From positions 434,432 to 498,431 of the forward strand of contig NZ_JAJIWO010000002.1 in NCBI RefSeq assembly GCF_020880695.1: a DNA stretch of 64,000 nt, given 5' to 3'. Both the position numbers and the translations under genes were made by a program. Positions 42,842 through 52,093 of the stretch are shown here, one piece after another (position 1 is the first letter of the stretch; each line of letters opens with the position of its first letter). The stretch comes from Mucilaginibacter sp. UR6-11 (GTDB taxonomy: Bacteria; Bacteroidota; Bacteroidia; Sphingobacteriales; Sphingobacteriaceae). The notes beneath the pieces were generated by a model. It was not told where the DNA came from and did not search any database. It was given only the letters and a program-made list of their open reading frames with translations.

Positions 42842-44551
42842 TTAATTAAACATATTTTTTATAATCGCATCCGAAGCAGCCTCGCAAAAATCAAGCCCCG
42901 AGTAGTCTGGGTTAAAGCCGCCGATATAAGGCACTGCCATTACATAAATACGATCATTAAAAGCGCCGTAATCATCTATGGGCTGAAAGCTGTCATTTAT
43001 GGCAATGCCCGGTACCCTGAGGTAGTAGTTGCCTTTACCGTCGGTTTCGATATGATCATCGCCTTGCTTTAAAGCTTCTTTTCCGGCAGCTGCATCTTTA
43101 AACCTCAACCGGGCCGGGCTTACGGTTTGCCTGCTGATGAGGCTTTTAAAAGGCAGATCTTCAAAAGCCAGGTGGGGCTGGCCCACGCAGTCCACAAAAG
43201 TATCAAAGGCTACAGCCTGCGGCTGCCCGTCGGTATCGGTATAATAATAAACAGCGCCGGTGTTTTTGCCTGGTTCTACGTGGCTGTCGCCGCCCACCGC
43301 GATGATCTCAAGTACGCCGGCCTGGTGCAGGGCCATAATTTCTTCGCATGAACTTTGAGGCACAAATGCAATTACTATTGATATGAGCGGCATCAGTACC
43401 TTTTGTAATCTCAGGCTGTCTTCGGCTGATAAATATTTGGCCGGGTAATTCATGGAATAGCTAAGTATCGCCAGCACCTCTTTCCAGTATACAGATTCTT
43501 TTCTTTTGATGGAGCGTTCGGCCTCCGCATATTCGGCTTTAAACAGTTGAAACGGCTCAACATATTCGCGCAGGTCCATCATGCCGGCAACAAATGTTTC
43601 CAGGTCCATGTCTTTTATACGCTCATAAAACGCGGGCCGCTTATCGCGGAACAGATCCTTGAAATTATGCTCAAACAGGTAATCCAACGACATAAAGCCG
43701 CCGTTTTCTTTGCGGTGCGCCTGCATCCGGGCCCTGGTAAGGGTGCCTTCTTTTGAAAGATGCGGGTCTTCCAAATGAAACCTTACAGCAGGTAACAAAC
43801 CCTCGCGCGAGTGCATGATCAATTTAAAATCGGCGTTGTCATCTGCCAGCCGGTAACGGCGCACGCCGTCATCGTCAACCGTAAACGTGCCGTTGGCGCG
43901 GGCCAGCGTGCGGATGGCGTCGATAGCGGTAAGCGATGATCCTTTGACAGCTACCGGTGCGTTTGTTTTTATAGCCAGTTTGGCTGGCGGGTAAGGCGAG
44001 TCGTAATAGCCCGTAACCGTACCTTCATACTTCGCGGGCCAGCGGTGCCCGGTGCAGATAATTACCTGGTCATATTCAAACAGCTTTTCGCCGTTTACCT
44101 GCAGGGTTACCTTTTGTTGTTCGGGATGATCTGTAATATCGGTAACCCGGCTGTCAAAATAAACCTTGTCCAAAATACCTGCGGCAGTTGCTTTAGCTAA
44201 AAGCAGCTCAAATTGCGCCACCAGGTACTGGCCAAACAGCAATCGCGGCAGCACTTTAAAATCATTATATTTTTGTGGGGTGATTTGGTAATGGTTCAAT
44301 AATGCCGCCGGGGCGGTTTCAATCCATTCGGTAACCGAGGTCACCAGTTCAGGTATTTCGTTGCCGGATACATTGGTAATATGCTCATCCCGGGCGCCAT
44401 CGGTACTGTAGGGCATGCCTTTACCCAGCTGTTCGTTTTTTTCAAAAATAGTTATCGACAGATCGGTGCGGTTAGCGTCTACCAATCTTTTAAACATAAA
44501 CAGCCCGCTTGGGCCCCCGCCTATAATAGCTATGCGTTTTATATTCTCCAA
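42842..44551 (-). CDS. FAD/NAD(P)-binding oxidoreductase (FAD-NAD(P)-binding family)
   Basis: 569 residues. The N-terminus IAIIGGGPSGLFMFKRL (about 7-23) is a dinucleotide-binding Rossmann motif, and the next part (GKGMPYSTDGARDEHITNVSGNE) is typical of the FAD-NAD(P)-binding family (PF13454) related to HpnW-like and amino-acid monooxygenase-like proteins. A second nucleotide site is suggested by VIICTGHRWPAKYEG. It is cytoplasmic; no membrane segments are seen. The substrate is unknown. It forms a two-gene unit with the DUF1543 gene. Confidence 0.82.
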   Translation of the reverse strand: MENIKRIAIIGGGPSGLFMFKRLVDANRTDLSITIFEKNEQLGKGMPYSTDGARDEHITNVSGNEIPELVTSVTEWIETAPAALLNHYQITPQKYNDFKVLPRLLFGQYLVAQFELLLAKATAAGILDKVYFDSRVTDITDHPEQQKVTLQVNGEKLFEYDQVIICTGHRWPAKYEGTVTGYYDSPYPPAKLAIKTNAPVAVKGSSLTAIDAIRTLARANGTFTVDDDGVRRYRLADDNADFKLIMHSREGLLPAVRFHLEDPHLSKEGTLTRARMQAHRKENGGFMSLDYLFEHNFKDLFRDKRPAFYERIKDMDLETFVAGMMDLREYVEPFQLFKAEYAEAERSIKRKESVYWKEVLAILSYSMNYPAKYLSAEDSLRLQKVLMPLISIVIAFVPQSSCEEIMALHQAGVLEIIAVGGDSHVEPGKNTGAVYYYTDTDGQPQAVAFDTFVDCVGQPHLAFEDLPFKSLISRQTVSPARLRFKDAAAGKEALKQGDDHIETDGKGNYYLRVPGIAINDSFQPIDDYGAFNDRIYVMAVPYIGGFNPDYSGLDFCEAASDAIIKNMFN

Positions 44552-44736
44552 TTAAATGTCCCCACCATTAGAAGTGCTAACAGTTAATTTAAAAGTGGTT
44601 TAAATTGTTTTACCAGCCGGCGGTTTTTATGCAGACGATGCAATGTAACATATTCAAAACATTGACTTATAAATTGAATTTTATACTCAATATTGCCCGT
44701 AATAACCAATACACTAATTACTTAAATTACCCCGCT

Positions 44737-46248
44737 ATGAAATTACTTTACTTACGCAGTGCGGTTGTGATGGCTTTTCTTACAATCACAGCTACCGGTT
44801 TTGCACAAACCGGGGGCATCACTTCCGGCGCCGTCTATTCATTAAGATCCAAATCTAACGGCAAATTGCTGGATGTAAGCAACGCATCGGTTGATAACGG
44901 CGCGATGGTTGATACGTGGACGGATACGCGGTCGGATGCCGAACGCTGGATAGTAAAACTGATCAGCAAAAATACCTACACGCTAACCAATGCCGGCAGC
45001 GGAAAATTGTTGCATGCGGCCGCTGTTCCGGCTGATTCTGTTAAAGTAGATCAAAGCGACGATACCAATAGCGACGACGTTAAATGGGTGATTAAAAAAG
45101 CCGGAAGCGGGGCTTACTTTTTGCAACCGGCCGCAAACCCCGCCTTTGCGCTTAATTTAAACGCTGCGGGAACTGCCGACGGGACCAAAGTTAATTTGGC
45201 AGCCTCATCAAATGCAGCTGTGCAAAAGTGGGTCTTCCAAAAAGAAACCGCACAGGAAGCCGCGCCGACATTAGCAACAGCGAAAAAAGTATTTGAGGAT
45301 TGGTACAACGGCTATAAAATAGAGGAGCACAAAGGTTTTTGGGACCAGGCCGAAATGATGGAAACCGTTTTGGATGCCTATGAAGTTACCCGGGACCCCA
45401 TTTACAAAGCGCGGTTTGATGTATTGTACAAAAATTTTATAAGCAATCATAAAGAGGATTGGATGTACAATAAATATAATGATGATATTACCTGGGCGGT
45501 GTTGTTTTGCGTACGCGGCTACCTGCTTACCGGCAACAAAACCTATCTGGATAAGGCTAAGGATCAATATGATAAAATGTATAAACGCGCGTTTACCAAC
45601 AGCTATGGCGGTGGCTTGATATGGTTTGAAACCAAGACCTCAAAAAACGCCTGTATTGAAGGCCCTGCGGCAGTTGCCGCCTGTTACCTGGCAGAAGCTA
45701 CCGGCGATAATACTTACTATGATAAAGCCATAGCGTTGTACAGCTGGTCGAAAATATACCTGTTTAACCCGGCTACCGGCAAGGTGAAAGACAATGTCGA
45801 CCTGAATAAAAGGACAGGCCTGCCAAGAACCAGCAATATCAGTTTTACTTATAACCAGGGCACTTTTTTAGGTGCGGCAACTATGCTTTACAATTATACC
45901 AGGGAAGCCACTTACCTGGCCGAAGCGGAAAAGCTGGCAACATTTACCCGCGACACTATTTACAGGGGCAGGGTAATGAACAACGAAGACAGCGGCGGCG
46001 ACCTCCCCGGCTTTAAAGGGATATTTGCCCGCTATGCCCGTAAGTATACGGCCGGGACCGGTAAAACCGATTTGGTTGACTGGCTGTACCTGAATGCCAG
46101 GGTTGCTTATAATAACCGCAACACTTATGGTATTATTCAAACCAAATGGGCAACGCGCACCAGCGAGGACAAGCCGGTATTGAAAAAAGGTTTTGGGCCG
46201 TCAACAGCGGTGTCGTTATTGATGAATACGTACCCTTTGAAAAAATAA
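44737..46248 (+). CDS. Secreted RICIN-type lectin fused to GH76 mannanase
   Basis: The start is taken at ATG 44737 because a signal peptide follows at once (MKLLYLRSAVVMAFLTITA, cleavage near FAQ, 24); an upstream in-frame ATG at 44605 would add 44 non-signal residues. 503 residues. Residues about 28-165 are a ricin B-like beta-trefoil with three repeated segments (GKLLDVSNASVDNGA; KLLHAAAVPADS; FALNLNAAGTADG). Residues about 175-500 are a GH76 catalytic domain with YNDDITWAV (catalytic Asp pair), GGGLIWFETKTSKNACIEGP and SFTYNQGTFLGAA. It likely cuts alpha-1,6-mannan while the lectin holds the substrate. It is a second GH76, distinct from the one at 3773. Confidence 0.92.
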   Translation: MKLLYLRSAVVMAFLTITATGFAQTGGITSGAVYSLRSKSNGKLLDVSNASVDNGAMVDTWTDTRSDAERWIVKLISKNTYTLTNAGSGKLLHAAAVPADSVKVDQSDDTNSDDVKWVIKKAGSGAYFLQPAANPAFALNLNAAGTADGTKVNLAASSNAAVQKWVFQKETAQEAAPTLATAKKVFEDWYNGYKIEEHKGFWDQAEMMETVLDAYEVTRDPIYKARFDVLYKNFISNHKEDWMYNKYNDDITWAVLFCVRGYLLTGNKTYLDKAKDQYDKMYKRAFTNSYGGGLIWFETKTSKNACIEGPAAVAACYLAEATGDNTYYDKAIALYSWSKIYLFNPATGKVKDNVDLNKRTGLPRTSNISFTYNQGTFLGAATMLYNYTREATYLAEAEKLATFTRDTIYRGRVMNNEDSGGDLPGFKGIFARYARKYTAGTGKTDLVDWLYLNARVAYNNRNTYGIIQTKWATRTSEDKPVLKKGFGPSTAVSLLMNTYPLKK

Positions 46249-46299
46249 GGGGCTGTCTGTCGTTATAAACCTTTTCGGATAGCAGGTTTAACTAAAAAG

Positions 46300-46326
46300 C
46301 AAGGCCCCGGTTTAACCGGGGCCTTG
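46300..46326. terminator. Strong GC-rich bidirectional terminator
   Basis: CAAGGCCCCGG, a five-base loop (TTTAA), and CCGGGGCCTTG give a perfect 11-bp GC-rich stem between the GH76 stop (46248) and the convergent DUF4242 stop (46351). Confidence 0.85.
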
Positions 46327-46350
46327 TGCATAATACTATCGCGTTGATTG

Positions 46351-46626
46351 TTATGATGCGCTGGTAGCAGGGTCGATAATAGTTGTTACCTCGGCTATGC
46401 TGGTTACAGGGAAGCCCCCCAGGCTTGCATGTTCACGTATTGCGTCTTCATTTTCGGCGATATGGATGCAATACATCTTATCGCCGGTAATGAAGGATTC
46501 CACCCAATGATAGGGTTTACCCATTTCATTCAGCACCGTGCATGATGCCTGTGAAATAGTTTGCAATTCCTGTGCTGATAAATTTCCGAGACCGGGGAAG
46601 TGTCTTTCGATAACAAATTTTTTCAT
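46351..46626 (-). CDS. DUF4242 small protein (nickel-binding-like fold)
   Basis: 91 residues starting MKKFVIERHFPGLGNLS. The pattern, with RHFPG near the N-terminus, YHWVESFITGDKMYCIHIAENED in the middle and a terminal HASLGGFPVTSIAEV, matches DUF4242, ferredoxin-like small proteins that include a nickel-binding Streptomyces member. It is cytoplasmic and stands alone between a terminator and bshA. Its 5' leader contains an imperfect inverted repeat (46636-46663). The function in Bacteroidota is unknown. Confidence 0.8.
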   Translation of the reverse strand: MKKFVIERHFPGLGNLSAQELQTISQASCTVLNEMGKPYHWVESFITGDKMYCIHIAENEDAIREHASLGGFPVTSIAEVTTIIDPATSAS

Positions 46627-46736
46627 AAAATTTTTATTGGTTTAAATTTTTAATTTAACCAATACGCAAATATGAAATTCAGGGTTGCCTGTTGTTGCCA
46701 AAATAATTGATAAAATAAATAGGGGTAAAACGATGC

Positions 46737-47894
46737 TTATGCTTTTGCGCAGCTGGCGGCCTGTTGCCGGGTTTTGGCTATCACTTCAATATAGTAGTTT
46801 TCATACAGCGGCAATATTTTAGCAAGGTCAAATTCTTTGGCGCGGGCTAAGGCGTTCTCTTTAAAAGCAGCCAGGCGGGCCTCATCTTCTAAAATATAAA
46901 TAGCGCTGTCTGCCATGCCCTGGATATCGCCTATGTCTTTTAAAAAGCCGGTTACGCCATCAATATTCAATTCGGGCAAACCACCCGCGTTCGAGCTGAT
47001 AACCGGTACTTTGCAGGCCATAGCCTCTAAAGCTGCCAAACCAAAACTTTCAGACTGTGACGGCATCAGGAACAAATCAGATACCGATAAGATCTCCTCA
47101 ATGGCATCCTGCTTACCTAAAAAGCGGGTATCGTCGCCTACGCCCAGGTCGCGGCAAAGCTGCTCGCAATCGCTCCGCTCGCCGCCATCGCCAACCATTA
47201 ATAGTTTTGATGGTATTTTTTCGCGGATCTTAGCAAAGATCCTTACCACGTCTTCGGTACGTTTAACCTTGCGGAAGTTGGAAGTATGGATGAGTATTTT
47301 CTCTCCTGCCGGCGCTATCGCTTTTTTAAAGTGATCCTTGGCCTGCAGGCTAAAGCGCTTCAGGTCTATAAAATTGGGTATTACTTTAATATCGTTCTCA
47401 ATGTCAAAAAACTCGTACGTATCTTTTCTTAAGTTTTCAGACACTGCCGTAACCCCGTCTGATTTATTGATCGAGAAAGTTACCACCGGTTTATAGGTGC
47501 GATCTTTGCCTACCAGTGTGATATCAGTTCCGTGCAGGGTAGTAACCACGGGTATATAGATACCGAAGGTTTGTAAGATCTGCTTGGCCATAAAGGCCGC
47601 CGAAGCATGGGGGATGGCGTAATGTACATGCAGGATATCCAGTTTTTCAAAACGTACCACATCAACCAAACGGCTGGCCAGCGCCAGCTCATACGGCGGA
47701 TAATCAAACAACGGATATTTGGATACAGAAACCTCGTGATAGAAAAGGTTTTCTGAGAAAAAATCTAACCGGGCAGGTTGGTTATAGGTTATAAAATGAA
47801 CCTGGTGACCATTATCGGCAAGGGCCTTGCCAAGCTCTGTGGCTACAACCCCGCTACCGCCGAAAGTTGGGTAACAAACTATTCCGATTTTCAT
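46737..47894 (-). CDS. bshA: N-acetyl-alpha-D-glucosaminyl L-malate synthase, bacillithiol biosynthesis
   Basis: 385 residues of a GT4 glycosyltransferase. The N-terminus MKIGIVCYPTFGGSGVVATELGKALA and HVHYAIPHASAA are diagnostic of BshA. The C-terminal Rossmann half contains NFRKVKRTEDVVRIF, the nucleotide-binding SQSESFGLAALEAMAC, and VISSNAGGLPELN. It transfers GlcNAc from UDP-GlcNAc to L-malate, the first step to bacillithiol, the low-molecular-weight thiol of many Bacteroidota and Firmicutes. It is cytoplasmic. No other bsh genes are in the window; separate location is common in Bacteroidota. Confidence 0.93.
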   Translation of the reverse strand: MKIGIVCYPTFGGSGVVATELGKALADNGHQVHFITYNQPARLDFFSENLFYHEVSVSKYPLFDYPPYELALASRLVDVVRFEKLDILHVHYAIPHASAAFMAKQILQTFGIYIPVVTTLHGTDITLVGKDRTYKPVVTFSINKSDGVTAVSENLRKDTYEFFDIENDIKVIPNFIDLKRFSLQAKDHFKKAIAPAGEKILIHTSNFRKVKRTEDVVRIFAKIREKIPSKLLMVGDGGERSDCEQLCRDLGVGDDTRFLGKQDAIEEILSVSDLFLMPSQSESFGLAALEAMACKVPVISSNAGGLPELNIDGVTGFLKDIGDIQGMADSAIYILEDEARLAAFKENALARAKEFDLAKILPLYENYYIEVIAKTRQQAASCAKA

Positions 47895-48034
47895 TAACGT
47901 AGATTACTGCTGTGATGATTAATTATGCAAGTTTAACAGCAAAATGTGGGAATAGTGTTTGCATTTTGTAATATTAATTTCGCCCGGCGAACACTAACAG
48001 CGGCTTTTACCGTTATTAACTTAGACGTTAATAT

Positions 48035-48457
48035 ATGGAACCTGCAATAAATTTAAATATCAAAGCCATACAGCATATTGGCATACCGGTAACCAATGTG
48101 GTTATGTCGGCATTGTTTTATAGCAGGCTGGGCTTTGCCAATGTGATGGAAAAGCAATTTGACCATAACGGCGAACAGGGTATCTGTATGATGATGAAGC
48201 GCGATGCGATGATTATTGAGCTATACCAGCTGCCTAATAACGCACTACCTGAAATAGCCGCGCGTAAAGACGGGCATATCGACCATGTAGCTTTTGATGT
48301 GGCAGATATAGACGAAGCCTATTCCATTATTAAAGAAGGCGGATTCAATATCATTGAGCCCGGGCCGGTGTTCCTGCAGTTCTGGACGGACGGTTGCAGG
48401 TATTTTAATATAACGGGCCCTGACGGCGAGCGGCTGGAGTTTAACCAGGTGTTGTAA
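48035..48457 (+). CDS. VOC family (glyoxalase/bleomycin resistance fold) protein
   Basis: 140 residues with paired beta-alpha-beta-beta-beta modules: IQHIGIPVTNV at the start of the first and HIDHVAFDVADID at the start of the second, each with the metal-binding His expected of vicinal oxygen chelate proteins; a Glu near GPDGERLEF closes the site. Glyoxalase I, methylmalonyl-CoA epimerase-like or thiol-transferase roles are possible. It is divergent from bshA, which invites a link with bacillithiol-dependent detoxification, but this is only proximity. It converges on the serine hydrolase gene with seven bases between stops. Confidence 0.82.
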   Translation: MEPAINLNIKAIQHIGIPVTNVVMSALFYSRLGFANVMEKQFDHNGEQGICMMMKRDAMIIELYQLPNNALPEIAARKDGHIDHVAFDVADIDEAYSIIKEGGFNIIEPGPVFLQFWTDGCRYFNITGPDGERLEFNQVL

Positions 48458-48464
48458 TCCCCGG

Positions 48465-50270
48465 CTAAAGCCCTTTCGCTATTGCTTTATAAATCACATC
48501 CTGTATGCGGGGCCTTATATTAAGGCTGCCCAGCTTGCTGCTTACCTTGGGATAGGTGCGGTTTGACAGGAATACATATACCAGGTTATATTTAGGATCA
48601 ACCCAAACGCAGGTGCCCGTGTAACCGGTATGGCCATAACTATCCGGCGATGCCAGTTCAGATGGATAATGATGATCTGTTATGGGGTCCCAGCGGTCAA
48701 AACCCAAACCCCTGCGACTGATGCGGGTTTGTTTTGAGGTAAACAGATCAACCGTTTCCGGTTTAAAGTACTGGTCGCCACCGTACGAACCTTTGTTTAA
48801 CAACATCTGGTAAAGGATGGCAATATCATTAGCGCTGGCAAATAAACCGGCATGGCCCGCAACCCCGCCCATCAGGGCAGCTGTCGGATCGTTTACATAG
48901 CCCACCAGTTCGGCATGGCGGTAAACTTCATCATCCTCGGAAGGTACGATCTGGCCGGGCGAAAACCGCGAAAGCGGTAAAAAGCCCGCAGTTTGCATGT
49001 TTAACCGGTTATAAAACTGCTGCTGCACATATTGGTTGATAGGCGTGTTGGTAACAGCCTCAATAACCTGCTGCATTAAGATCATGCTCAAATCACTGTA
49101 AACATATTGCCCGCGCGTCCTGAGCGGCGAGTTGAGTATCGCAGGGAACATAATATCTTTAAAATAGTCTTTACGCAGGTAGTAACCATTATTAACCTTG
49201 ACAGGATACAGCGCTGATGAATCGGTACTGTGGTCGGCAGGTGTTATTTTTTCAAAAGTTGGGATATCGGGGATGAGGCCGGCCTGGTGCAGCAATAATT
49301 CGCGCAGCTGTATATCGCTTTTATTGGTATTGCGGGTAATGGGCAGGTAATAACTCAAAGTCGAGTCAACATTTAGTTTGCCCTCGTCCTTAAGCTGCAT
49401 GGCCGCAATGGTGGTTGCAGATATTTTGGTCATTGACGCCACATCAAAAATATCCGTGATCTGATCAGCCACATCTGCCGAATAGGTGCGGTAACCATAG
49501 GCTTTATTAAATATCACTTTGCCGTCTTTGGCAACCAAAACCACGCAGCCGGGTGTGGCATGGGCCAGCATGGCTTCTTTGGCAATTTTATCAATGTCCT
49601 GCAAATTGCCCGAGTTAATGCCGGCGGCCTCGGGCACGCTGTATTCAAGCCGGGTTTTCTCTGTTAAAAAACCCATCCCAAACCGGTAACGCTGGGTAAC
49701 TGTGCCGGTTAACTTCCGGGTAAGGGCAATGCCGCCAAAAATAGCCTGCGCGCTAAAGCCGGCGGCTACTGCTGTGGTCCGCTCTGCGTATAGTATCGGC
49801 GCGGTAACCTCGTTTAGTTTATCCAGCGCCTGCCCCCTGCCAAAGTAAGCAACCACCACGTTTCTGACATGCTGATTATCTGTTATAAATTTTACCAGCT
49901 GGGCATTGTTAAGATCAGCCTCATTGGCCTGCACTATTATCGTGTTGTATGATTTTAAATCGGCAGTTAAATTGCTGATGGGCTTACCGGCATAAGCTGC
50001 TATGCTGACAGACCGTACCCGGGCATATTTATTTAACAAACTGTCAAAACCCGAAGCATAGGGGTTTGATAAGTGGATGCTGGCAATCTTTAAATTGCCA
50101 ATGTTTTTAAGCGGGATAAGATAATTGTCATTATTTAATAACACGGTTGATTGCTCAACCAGTTTTTGTTCTTTAAGATAAGCCTGACCAGCGTTTTGTG
50201 CACATGCATAATTGAATAAGGTAAATGCTAATAAAATTATAAGTAAGCAGTTTGGCTTATTTTCGCTCAT
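48465..50270 (-). CDS. Serine hydrolase (beta-lactamase fold) with GH3 C-terminal-like domain
   Basis: 601 residues with a signal peptide (cleavage near CAQ, 25). Residues about 33-205 look like the C-terminal alpha/beta-sandwich domain of GH3 enzymes (EQSTVLLNNDNYLIPLKN, VVAYFGRGQALDKL, AGFSAQAIFGG). Residues about 215-595 are a class C beta-lactamase/D-aminopeptidase-type domain with SMTK (Ser nucleophile, SxxK), YSDLSM (YxN-like) and HTGYTG (KTG-like). The GH3 catalytic barrel found in related longer Bacteroidota fusions is missing. It probably acts in the periplasm on peptidoglycan-related or D-amino substrates. Its start overlaps the end of the amidohydrolase gene by 14 bases. Confidence 0.83.
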   Translation of the reverse strand: MSENKPNCLLIILLAFTLFNYACAQNAGQAYLKEQKLVEQSTVLLNNDNYLIPLKNIGNLKIASIHLSNPYASGFDSLLNKYARVRSVSIAAYAGKPISNLTADLKSYNTIIVQANEADLNNAQLVKFITDNQHVRNVVVAYFGRGQALDKLNEVTAPILYAERTTAVAAGFSAQAIFGGIALTRKLTGTVTQRYRFGMGFLTEKTRLEYSVPEAAGINSGNLQDIDKIAKEAMLAHATPGCVVLVAKDGKVIFNKAYGYRTYSADVADQITDIFDVASMTKISATTIAAMQLKDEGKLNVDSTLSYYLPITRNTNKSDIQLRELLLHQAGLIPDIPTFEKITPADHSTDSSALYPVKVNNGYYLRKDYFKDIMFPAILNSPLRTRGQYVYSDLSMILMQQVIEAVTNTPINQYVQQQFYNRLNMQTAGFLPLSRFSPGQIVPSEDDEVYRHAELVGYVNDPTAALMGGVAGHAGLFASANDIAILYQMLLNKGSYGGDQYFKPETVDLFTSKQTRISRRGLGFDRWDPITDHHYPSELASPDSYGHTGYTGTCVWVDPKYNLVYVFLSNRTYPKVSSKLGSLNIRPRIQDVIYKAIAKGL

Positions 50271-51888
50271 ATACTTTTTCTCCGTTTATATAGGTTTTTA
50301 ATACGTTAACTTTTGGCAATGCACTGGCATTAACCTTCATCAAATCCTGGTCGGTTATTATAAAGTCGGCATATTTACCTACTTCAATGCTGCCTTTTTC
50401 TTTTTCTTCAAAATTAGCTTTTGCAGCCCAAATGGTCATGCCTTTTAATGCTTCATCGCGGCTAAGGGCATTTTCCGGCTGGAACCCGTTTGCCGGTAGT
50501 CCTTTCAGATTTTTACGCACTACTGCTGCGTAAAAGGTGTAAAACGGACTAATATTCTCTACCGGGAAGTCCGTTCCCAAAGGCATCCAGCCATTTTGTT
50601 GCAGCAATTGTTTGTAAGCGTAAGCCGACTTTAGCCGCTGGCTCCCCAGGCGCTGCCCGGCCCATTCCATATCAGACGTGGCATGGGTTGGCTGTACAGA
50701 TGGAATAATATTGTATTGACCAAACTTATTGATATCATCGGGCGATACTACCTGCGAGTGCTCAATGCGCCACCGCCGGTCGTTTTTGCCTTTTAACACG
50801 CTGGCATAAGTTTTAAGGATAACCCGGTTAGCCGAGTCGCCAATGGCATGGGTACACATCTGGAAACCTTTTTCGGCAATCATTTTTGCTACTTCCTCAA
50901 AATGTTTCTGGCTGCTTAATAAAAAACCGTTCCAGTTTTTTTTGTCGTTGTAGGGTTTTAATAAGCATGCGCCTCTTGAGCCCAGCGCACCGTCAGCATA
51001 AACTTTAAATGCGCGCACATCCAGCCCCGGGGTTTTAAATACGCCACGTTTAAAAAGATAATCATAATTTTCCTGCCTGTCGGCCAGCATTACATACAAC
51101 CGCATTTTCAGGGCGCCTTTATGCTGCAGCTCGGCAATGGTGCTAACCATGGTATAAGGCAGGCCGCAATCATCAACAGTTGTTAATCCTACCGCAAAAC
51201 AGTTGCTTTGCGCACTCAGCAGGGCATTTTGTATCAGTTGATCTGTCGGGTCGGGTATTTTGCGCGTTACCAAACCTACCGCATTATCAACCAGTATACC
51301 TGTAAGCTTGCCGTTTACGGTTTCAACCTGGCCGCCGTTAACAATTTGCCCGGGCTTAATACCTGCAATGTTTAAGGCCGCCTGGTTGGCAATCACAGCG
51401 TGCCCGTCAACCCGGTGCAATATCACGGGCCTTACCGGGAACAGGGAATCCAATTTCGCCTTATCCGGAAATTGCTTTCCTGTCCATAAGTTCTGGTCCC
51501 AGCCGTTGCCAATTATCCAGCCATCGGGGGTCCGTTCAGCATAAGCTTTTACCGTATCAATAAGTTCGTTCCAGCTTTTAAGCCCTTTCAGATCTAACTG
51601 TACCAGGCCCAAACCATATTCTAAAAAATGAGCGTGCGCATCAATAAAGCCGGGGTATACGCTTTTTCCTTTGGCATCCACAACTTCGCGGGCCAGGTAT
51701 TTATCCTGCAGCGTCGCCAAATCGCCAACGGCTACAATTTTTCCGGCAGCTACAACAAAGGCATTAGCGGTGGTAAACGCGCTGTCGACGGTGTAAACTA
51801 CTGCGTTTTTAACTAAGAGATCGGCATTATACTCTTTTTGCTTACAGGCTGCCGCAAAAAGCAGCAGGAGGGGCCAAAGTTTTTTCAT
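50257..51888 (-). CDS. YtcJ-like amidohydrolase, predicted lipoprotein
   Basis: 543 residues. The N-terminus MKKLWPLLLLFAAAC gives a lipobox with Cys15, so the mature protein should be lipid-anchored. Amidohydrolase_3 features are GFIDAHAHFLEYG (metal His85 and His87), VDGHAVIAN, CTHAIGDSANR, RIEHSQVV and LGTDFPVE with a late metal Asp. This is a zinc TIM-barrel hydrolase; substrates of the YtcJ family are mostly unknown (N-acyl or cyclic amides). It is the promoter-proximal gene of a two-gene unit with the serine hydrolase, which overlaps it by 14 bases. Confidence 0.9.
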   Translation of the reverse strand: MKKLWPLLLLFAAACKQKEYNADLLVKNAVVYTVDSAFTTANAFVVAAGKIVAVGDLATLQDKYLAREVVDAKGKSVYPGFIDAHAHFLEYGLGLVQLDLKGLKSWNELIDTVKAYAERTPDGWIIGNGWDQNLWTGKQFPDKAKLDSLFPVRPVILHRVDGHAVIANQAALNIAGIKPGQIVNGGQVETVNGKLTGILVDNAVGLVTRKIPDPTDQLIQNALLSAQSNCFAVGLTTVDDCGLPYTMVSTIAELQHKGALKMRLYVMLADRQENYDYLFKRGVFKTPGLDVRAFKVYADGALGSRGACLLKPYNDKKNWNGFLLSSQKHFEEVAKMIAEKGFQMCTHAIGDSANRVILKTYASVLKGKNDRRWRIEHSQVVSPDDINKFGQYNIIPSVQPTHATSDMEWAGQRLGSQRLKSAYAYKQLLQQNGWMPLGTDFPVENISPFYTFYAAVVRKNLKGLPANGFQPENALSRDEALKGMTIWAAKANFEEKEKGSIEVGKYADFIITDQDLMKVNASALPKVNVLKTYINGEKVYERK

Positions 51889-52093
51889 ACAGATGATGTG
51901 TGCTGTAAATATATTACACTTAAGGTATATACAACCAGTTAATCATAAAGTTAGGAAACCATTTAATTATTATTTGCCTCAGGTTCGCCCTCCGGTCTTT
52001 CAGACAGGGGCGGGCTGAGTCAAAAAAAAGAAAAGTTATGCTATCAAATAATTAATTTAGCATCGAAAACGAAATTGAAGGGAAATTTTATAA

